DNA from: Anaeromassilibacillus sp. An250
GTDB lineage: Bacteria > Bacillota > Clostridia > Oscillospirales > Acutalibacteraceae
Direction of reading: 5' to 3'
DNA: 64,000 nucleotides
NCBI RefSeq assembly: GCF_002159845.1
Contig: NZ_NFJK01000002.1
Coordinates: 124,001 to 188,000 of the forward strand
Part shown: one piece after another, positions 58,598-64,000 of the stretch
Numbering within the stretch: position 1 is the stretch's first letter
Layout: the number at the start of each line of letters is the position of its first letter
Made by a program: the position numbers and the translations under genes
Notes under the pieces: generated by a model
Told to the model about the DNA's origin: nothing
Databases searched by the model: none
The model's input: only the letters and a program-made list of their open reading frames with translations

Positions 58598-60547
58598 TTG
58601 ATAGAACAAAATAGGAATCATGAAGGAACATCCAATCCGCCTGAGAAAAACGAGATGGGTATAGCGGCGGGCATCCACCCTGCGCTTTATGGGAAAGTGA
58701 CGCTGCCGCAGCGGCCGGAACAGCCCATCCAGGCGGAGGCGCCGGCGGCGAAAGCGGAACCGTCAAAGCGCCGCACGATGCGCCGTGCTCCGAAAAAGGC
58801 GGAGCCGGAAAAGGCACAGCACCAGAACAGCAAGGAAACAAAGGCTGCGGCCCCGCGGGGAAAAAAGCGGGGGCAGAACAGTGGAGCGAAGAAGCCGTCC
58901 ATCCGGATTTACTTTTTGGGCGGCCTGAATGAGATCGGGAAAAACTTTACCCTCTACGAGTGTGAGGGCGATATGCTGATCGTCGACTGCGGCATGTCTT
59001 TCCCAGACGACGATATGCTGGGCGTAGACCTGGTGCTGCCGGATTTCACCTTTGTGGAGCGCAATGCGGATAAGATCCGCGGGATTGTGCTCACGCATGG
59101 GCACGAGGACCACATCGGTGCATTGCCGTATCTGCTCAAAAGGGTGAATTTGCCCATCTACGGCACGATGCTGACCCTTGGTTTGGTCGATGGGAAACTC
59201 AAAGAGCACGGCCTTTCCGGGAAGGTCAAGATGAATGTGGTCAAGCCGGGCCAGACGGTGAAATTGGGTTGCATGGATGTGGAATTCATCCATGTGAACC
59301 ATTCGATCCCGGATTCTGTGGGCTTTGCCATCCACTCGCCCGCTGGCACGGTGGTTTACACCGGCGACTTTAAGATCGATTGCACGCCCGCTTGGGGCGA
59401 GATGATCGACTTGGGCCGCTTTGCAGAGCTGGGAAACGAGGGCGTTTTGGCATTGCTGGCCGATTCCACCAACGCGGAGCGTCCCGGTTACACCAAGACC
59501 GAGCAAATGGTGGACAATACCTTCGAAAGCCTGTTTAAGAAGGCGGAGAAGAAGCGCATTATCATCGCGACATTTGCCTCCAACATCAGCCGCGTGCAGC
59601 AGATTATCAACTGTGCGGTGCGCTATGGCCGCAAGGTGGCGCTTTCGGGCCGAAGCATGCTGAACGTCATGGGTATCGCGGTGGAAATGGGCTATTTACA
59701 GGTTCCGGACGGCGTGTTGATCGACATCGACCTGCTCAACCGGTACCCGCGCGAGAAAGTGGTCTTGATTACAACCGGCAGCCAGGGGGAGCCGATGAGC
59801 GCTTTGACGCGCATGGCGTTTGCCGACCACCGGAAGGTGGAGGTCGGCCCGGAGGACTTTATCATTATTTCGGCAAGGCCGATCCCCGGCAACGAAAAGA
59901 CCGTGGGCGCGGTGGTCGATGAGCTCTTAAAGCGGGGCTGCGAAGTGATTTACGAATCCATGTATGAAGTGCATGTGTCCGGCCACGCCTGCCAGGAGGA
60001 ACTCAAAATCATCCAGGGCATCACAAAGCCGAAATATTTCATCCCGTTCCATGGCGAGCAAAAGCACCTGCGTAAAAATGCAGGGCTGGCCATCTCTATG
60101 GGGATGGACCCCGCCAATGTCTATATCGGCGACATCGGCGATGTGTTGGAGATCAATCACGAGTATATGAAGAAGCTCACCTCCGTACCCGCCGGGCGTA
60201 TCCTGGTGGACGGCCTCGGCGTAGGGGACGTGGGGAGCATTGTGCTGCGGGACCGCAAGCATCTGGCAGAGGACGGCCTGATTGTCGTGGTATGTACCAT
60301 CGACGACAACGGGCAGATCGTGGCCGGCCCGGATGTGGTCTCCCGCGGATTTGTCTATGTGCGTGAGGCGGAGCCGTTGATCGACGAGGCCAAAAAGCGC
60401 GTCGCCGCGGCGTTGGAGAGCTGTTCCGAGCACCATATCCACGATTGGGGCACGCTCAAGACGCGCATCAAAGATGAACTTTCCCGGTTCCTGTATGAGC
60501 GCACGCGCCGCAGCCCGATGATCCTCCCCATCATTATGGAGGTCTGA
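58598..60547 (+). CDS. rnjA: Ribonuclease J
   Basis: Beta-CASP metallo-beta-lactamase RNase with endo- and 5'-exonuclease activity, central to RNA turnover. After a ~95-residue basic, Ala/Lys/Pro-rich extension comes the core: YFLGGLNEIGKN, VDCGMSFPDDDMLGVD, the metal site LTHGHEDHIGALPYLL, VNHSIPDSV, and VSGHACQEEL. The 649-residue length exceeds the usual ~555 because of the extension. The TTG at 58598 is chosen because GGAGG lies 7 nt upstream; the frame is open further upstream. gdpP follows 47 nt later. Confidence 0.95.
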   Translation: MIEQNRNHEGTSNPPEKNEMGIAAGIHPALYGKVTLPQRPEQPIQAEAPAAKAEPSKRRTMRRAPKKAEPEKAQHQNSKETKAAAPRGKKRGQNSGAKKPSIRIYFLGGLNEIGKNFTLYECEGDMLIVDCGMSFPDDDMLGVDLVLPDFTFVERNADKIRGIVLTHGHEDHIGALPYLLKRVNLPIYGTMLTLGLVDGKLKEHGLSGKVKMNVVKPGQTVKLGCMDVEFIHVNHSIPDSVGFAIHSPAGTVVYTGDFKIDCTPAWGEMIDLGRFAELGNEGVLALLADSTNAERPGYTKTEQMVDNTFESLFKKAEKKRIIIATFASNISRVQQIINCAVRYGRKVALSGRSMLNVMGIAVEMGYLQVPDGVLIDIDLLNRYPREKVVLITTGSQGEPMSALTRMAFADHRKVEVGPEDFIIISARPIPGNEKTVGAVVDELLKRGCEVIYESMYEVHVSGHACQEELKIIQGITKPKYFIPFHGEQKHLRKNAGLAISMGMDPANVYIGDIGDVLEINHEYMKKLTSVPAGRILVDGLGVGDVGSIVLRDRKHLAEDGLIVVVCTIDDNGQIVAGPDVVSRGFVYVREAEPLIDEAKKRVAAALESCSEHHIHDWGTLKTRIKDELSRFLYERTRRSPMILPIIMEV

Positions 60548-60594
60548 GGCCCTGCCATGCGCAAGAAGCACGGGAGTGTTGAAGGAGATCAACC

Positions 60595-62565
60595 GTGAAA
60601 AAAAAGGTTTGGGTGGCATCGCCGATCTGCTTTGTACTGGCGGCGGCGATGCTGATTATGGCGCTGATCAGCTGGTTTACCGGCCACAAGATGGTTTTTT
60701 TCATCGAGGCGGTGGTAGCCGTTGTAGCGATCCTCGCCATTGCCATTGTGCATATCCGCTTCCAGAGCTATGTATACACCTCTGTCAAAGCGGCCAAGAA
60801 GGTGCTCTTCGGAAAAGAGTACGATGCTCTGGAACAGTTTACCATGCCCATGGCGATCGTGGGGGAGGCGGGGGACATTGTTTGGGCCAACGCCGCCTTT
60901 TTAGAGAGCGCGGGTAGGGCGCGCGATTGCCGCGGGGAAAATGTGATGAAGTTCCTGTACCCGCACACCATCCAGCAGGTGGTGGCGGCCAAAGGGACGG
61001 ATGTGACCATCGGGGACCGGCAGTTTACTGCATTTGCGTCAAAGACGGAGCAGGGGCATATCCTCTGCTTGGTGGACGACACCTATTATAAGGCGATCAA
61101 CCGGGAATATGTGGAAAAGCACCCGGTAGTAGCGCTGGCGCATTTTGATAACCGGGAGGAATTGGCGCGCGATTCCAGCGGCAGCGAGGACGCGCGCATT
61201 GCCTCGGAGGTGGAGCAGGTGCTCACCGAATGGGCGCAGAGCATGGGCGGCTTCCTCCGGCGGCTCTCCGGCGGGCGCTTTTTGATCCTGACGGATGAAA
61301 TTCATATCCGGCAGGCCATGGAGAAACGCTTTGAAGTCCTGGACAAGATCCGGGAAATCAAGGCGGGGGAGCGCCGCAGCGCGACGGTTTCGATCGGCGT
61401 GGCGCGCGGGGCGGAATCTCTGCAAGAGGCGGAACAATGGGCGCGCAAAGCGCTGGAAATGGCGCTGGGGCGCGGCGGGGACCAGGTGGCCGTCAAGCAG
61501 AAAAACGATACATATGAGTTTTTTGGCGGCTTGAGCAAGGGCGTGGAAAAGCGCGACAAGGTGCGCACGCGGGTCATCGCTGCGACGCTCTCCGACCACA
61601 TCAAAGAGTCGGAAAACGTGTTGATTATGGGGCACCGCTTTTCTGACCTCGACTCGATGGGTGCGGCGGTCGGCCTGTGGAGCGTGATTACAAAGGCGCT
61701 TCACAAACCCGCTTTTGTCGTGGTGGACCGCCAGCAAACGCTTGCGGGGCAGATCGTGGAACGGATCGATGCCAATTCGGGCGACCGCGTGGTGTTCCTT
61801 TCCCCGATGGACGCGATGGAGCAGTTGTCCCCGCGAACGCTGTTGATTGTGGTCGATACGCATTCCCCGGACTTTGTGGAAAGCCGCGAGTTGCTCAACC
61901 ATGTGAGCCGCGTGGTGGTGATCGACCACCATCGCCTGATGGTCAAGCGCATTGACAATGCCATTGTCTTTTACCACGAGCCCTATGCCAGTTCCGCCTC
62001 GGAGATGGTGGCGGAACTGGTGCAATACATCGGGGATAGCACGCTCACCCAGCACGAGGCCGAAGCGCTTTTGGCGGGAATTATGCTGGATACAAAGAGC
62101 TTTGTGCTCAAGACGGGCGTGCGGACCTTTGAGGCGGCCGCCTACCTGCGCCGCCGTGGAGCCGATACGGTGGAGGTCAAGCGCATGTTTGCCGATTCCA
62201 TCGACAGCTATAAGGCGAAGTATAAAATTGTCTCCGGGGCCGAGATTCAACAGAACTGCGCCATCGCCTGCGCCGATAAGGAATTCCCGGACATCCGGGT
62301 CGTCTCCTCGCAGGCGGCGGACGAGCTGCTTTCCATCCGGGGCGTTAAGGCGTCCTTTGTCATCTACCCAACGGGGAATGTGATGAATATTTCCGCGCGC
62401 TCCCTGGGGGACATCAACGTCCAGCTGGTGATGGAGGTGTTGGGGGGCGGAGGCCATCTCACGATGGCGGCAACCCAGCTTCCCAATTTGACCATTGAAC
62501 AGGCAAGGACTAAGCTGGTGGCAGCGATCAAAGAAAAAGCGCAGCTCCCGGCTGGGCAGAAATAA
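60595..62565 (+). CDS. gdpP: c-di-AMP phosphodiesterase GdpP
   Basis: Membrane-bound enzyme that degrades cyclic di-AMP and so controls osmotic and wall homeostasis, 656 residues. Two N-terminal membrane helices (residues 5-55) precede a PAS-like domain (about 80-165) and a degenerate GGDEF domain (about 180-305). The DHH/DHHA1 catalytic part shows GHRFSDLDSMGAA, VVDTHSPDF, VVVIDHHRLM, and C-terminal GGGGHLTMAA. The GTG start has AAGGAG 7 nt upstream. The gdpP-rplI-dnaB order is typical of Firmicutes. Confidence 0.96.
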   Translation: MKKKVWVASPICFVLAAAMLIMALISWFTGHKMVFFIEAVVAVVAILAIAIVHIRFQSYVYTSVKAAKKVLFGKEYDALEQFTMPMAIVGEAGDIVWANAAFLESAGRARDCRGENVMKFLYPHTIQQVVAAKGTDVTIGDRQFTAFASKTEQGHILCLVDDTYYKAINREYVEKHPVVALAHFDNREELARDSSGSEDARIASEVEQVLTEWAQSMGGFLRRLSGGRFLILTDEIHIRQAMEKRFEVLDKIREIKAGERRSATVSIGVARGAESLQEAEQWARKALEMALGRGGDQVAVKQKNDTYEFFGGLSKGVEKRDKVRTRVIAATLSDHIKESENVLIMGHRFSDLDSMGAAVGLWSVITKALHKPAFVVVDRQQTLAGQIVERIDANSGDRVVFLSPMDAMEQLSPRTLLIVVDTHSPDFVESRELLNHVSRVVVIDHHRLMVKRIDNAIVFYHEPYASSASEMVAELVQYIGDSTLTQHEAEALLAGIMLDTKSFVLKTGVRTFEAAAYLRRRGADTVEVKRMFADSIDSYKAKYKIVSGAEIQQNCAIACADKEFPDIRVVSSQAADELLSIRGVKASFVIYPTGNVMNISARSLGDINVQLVMEVLGGGGHLTMAATQLPNLTIEQARTKLVAAIKEKAQLPAGQK

Positions 62566-62580
62566 AGGGTTTTTTGCATC

Positions 62581-62627
62581 GGAATCACGGAGAAAGACAG
62601 GGCGTTTCCTGCCTTTCTCCGTGGTTC
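62581..62627 (+). other. Strong stem-loop between gdpP and rplI
   Basis: CACGGAGAAAG...CAGG pairs with CCTG...CTTTCTCCGTG, extended by GGAA/TTCC at the base. There is no T run, so it is more likely an RNA-processing or partial attenuation site within the operon than a full terminator. Confidence 0.55.
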
Positions 62628-62688
62628 CGGTCCGTCTCTGGTTTCCATCAGGGACTGGAACAGTTTTTTTAAGATGGAGGGAACAATC

Positions 62689-63138
62689 ATGAAAGTCGTA
62701 TTGCTTCAGGATATTAAGGGGACCGGTAAGAAAGGGGAGCTCGTCAGCGTTTCGGACGGCTATGCCCGCAACTTCCTGTTCCCGCGCAAGCTGGCGAAAG
62801 AGGCCAATGCGCAGGCGATGAACGAATTGAAGAACGCAGAGGCTGCGAAGGCGCACAAGATCGAAGTGGAGAAGGCCAATGCGAAGGACGCCGCGGAAAA
62901 GCTCGAGGGCAAGAGCATCAAGCTGTATGCCAAGGGCGGGCAGGGCGGCCGCCTGTTTGGGTCCGTCACGGCGAAGGAGATCGCAGAGGAGATCAAGAAG
63001 GTCTATCACATCGACATCGACAAGCGCAAGATCGAAATCGACGGCGATATTAAAGCGTTCGGCACATATGAATGCCAGATCAAGCTCTATACAGGGATCA
63101 GCGCGAAGATTTATGCGGTGGTTTCCGAAGCGGAGTAA
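62689..63138 (+). CDS. rplI: Ribosomal protein bL9
   Basis: A 149-residue 50S protein: [38 protein letters not shown], then a long helix and the C-terminal domain with [19 protein letters not shown]. The ATG at 62689 has GGAGGG 6 nt upstream. It lies between gdpP and dnaB. Confidence 0.97.
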   Translation: MKVVLLQDIKGTGKKGELVSVSDGYARNFLFPRKLAKEANAQAMNELKNAEAAKAHKIEVEKANAKDAAEKLEGKSIKLYAKGGQGGRLFGSVTAKEIAEEIKKVYHIDIDKRKIEIDGDIKAFGTYECQIKLYTGISAKIYAVVSEAE

Positions 63139-63179
63139 TTTTGGATTTTGCATATCAGAAGTAAGGAGGAGGTTCCGGG

Positions 63180-64000
63180 ATGGACAATCTTTCAACGGGC
63201 TATAGCGCTTTGAATTTGCCGTTCAGCCCGGAGGCCGAGCAGTCCGTGCTGGGCGCGATCCTGCTGGATTCCTCCTGCCTGGACCGCGTGGCGGAGATTT
63301 TGCCGCGGCCCGATTACTTTTACCAGACGAATAACGGCCTGATCTACGGCGCGATGCTGGATATGTTTACCCTGGGCAAGCCGGTGGACTTTGTCACGGT
63401 CCTGGAGAAGCTCAAAGAGAGCCGGGAGTTTGACGAGGCGAGCGGGAAGACGTATCTGCTGCAATTGGCGCAGATCGTGCCGTCCATCAGCAATGTGGAG
63501 TCGTACGCCCGGATTGTCCGGGACAAGTACGACATCCGCACGCTGATTACCACCGCGCGGGAGATCATGGAAGAGGCAGCGGACGGGACGGCGGATGCAG
63601 CGACCCTGTTGGATTCCGCGGAGCAACGCATCTTCGACATCCGGCGCGGGAAGAATATGCAGGGGTTGCAGCGGATTGACGAGATCATCATCCAGACGCT
63701 CGACCGGCTGGATCTGCTCAATTCGCCGGACAGTGACCAATATAAGGGCGTGCCCACCGGCATCAAGGAGCTGGACGACACCATCACGGGGCTGAACCGT
63801 TCGGATTTGATCCTCTTGGCGGCCCGCCCCGGCATGGGCAAGACGAGCTTTGCGCTGAACATCGCACGCCATGCGGCGGTCAAGGCGGACAAGCGCGTCG
63901 CCTTTTTTTCATTGGAAATGACCAAGGAGCAGCTGGTTTCGCGCCTGCTCTCCACGGAGGCCCTGGTGGGCGGCACCAAATTGCGCACCGGCAAGCTCAC
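63180..64000 (+). CDS. dnaB: Replicative DNA helicase DnaB, N-terminal part
   Basis: Opens at 63180 with AAGGAGG upstream and runs off the right edge after 273 codons. The N-terminal DnaB domain (PFSPEAEQSVLGAILLDSSC, DFVTVLEKLKE) covers about residues 10-110. A linker is followed by the start of the RecA-like core, PTGIKELDDTITGLNRSDLI and the Walker A LAARPGMGKTSFALNIA (about 215-231), then FFSLEMTKEQL. It is the hexameric fork helicase. It lies 41 nt after rplI. Confidence 0.96.
   Translation, partial: MDNLSTGYSALNLPFSPEAEQSVLGAILLDSSCLDRVAEILPRPDYFYQTNNGLIYGAMLDMFTLGKPVDFVTVLEKLKESREFDEASGKTYLLQLAQIVPSISNVESYARIVRDKYDIRTLITTAREIMEEAADGTADAATLLDSAEQRIFDIRRGKNMQGLQRIDEIIIQTLDRLDLLNSPDSDQYKGVPTGIKELDDTITGLNRSDLILLAARPGMGKTSFALNIARHAAVKADKRVAFFSLEMTKEQLVSRLLSTEALVGGTKLRTGKL

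Overview
The window looks like the chromosome of a spore-forming member of the Clostridia, probably in the Oscillospirales/Ruminococcaceae neighbourhood. The grounds are T-box leaders on leuA and thrS, spoVS, ymdB next to RNase Y, RNase J, FakA and GdpP, an L10-leader ribosomal operon, a GC-rich backbone with strong AGGAGG ribosome binding sites, and frequent TTG/GTG starts. This placement is inferred from gene content; no 16S gene is present.

Layout. 1-4300: end of a glycogen synthase gene, a NagZ-type lipoprotein, an XRE regulator and a histidine phosphatase. 4300-8700: T-box-controlled leuA, then leuB and the branched-chain amino acid exporter azlCD. 8750-16200: dCMP deaminase, rsmA, and a leftward cell-wall/translation cluster (ddl, murI, ywiB-like, argS, a homocysteine methyltransferase-like gene). 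16500-21300: rpmG-secE-nusG-rplK-rplA-rplJ-rplL, with two L1-site-like leaders and an L10 leader but no rpoB behind rplL. 21400-36700: small membrane proteins, a penicillin-binding carboxypeptidase, sbcDC, recG, four tandem copies of a ~157-bp non-coding repeat, fakA, spoVS, ymdB, acyP and rny. 37370-40150: T-box-thrS and tRNA-Gly(CCC).

41145-52711 is the most unusual part. A gene fusing an EndoQ-type PHP endonuclease to a UvrD-family helicase is split by an ~8.3-kb mobilizable element (about 42036-50355). The element carries a large serine recombinase, a TnpW-like protein, a MobV relaxase, a RepA-type initiator with three 22-bp-spaced iterons, a cysteine-rich protein, and AT-rich cargo. The cargo is an MTA/SAH-nucleosidase-like protein, an XRE regulator, a membrane-anchored protein and an ANT(6) aminoglycoside adenylyltransferase. 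The element has no conjugation machinery, so it would need a helper. Its junctions share CCCGG, and joining there restores the helicase reading frame.

52900-64000: a DUF1015 gene, a CarD-type regulator with a structured leader, the iscS-iscU pair, rnhA, and the operon rnjA-gdpP-rplI-dnaB (dnaB runs off the end). The backbone is mainly housekeeping: translation, RNA turnover, wall synthesis, DNA repair and c-di-AMP turnover. The element is a recent-looking insertion that disrupts a repair gene and brings likely streptomycin resistance.
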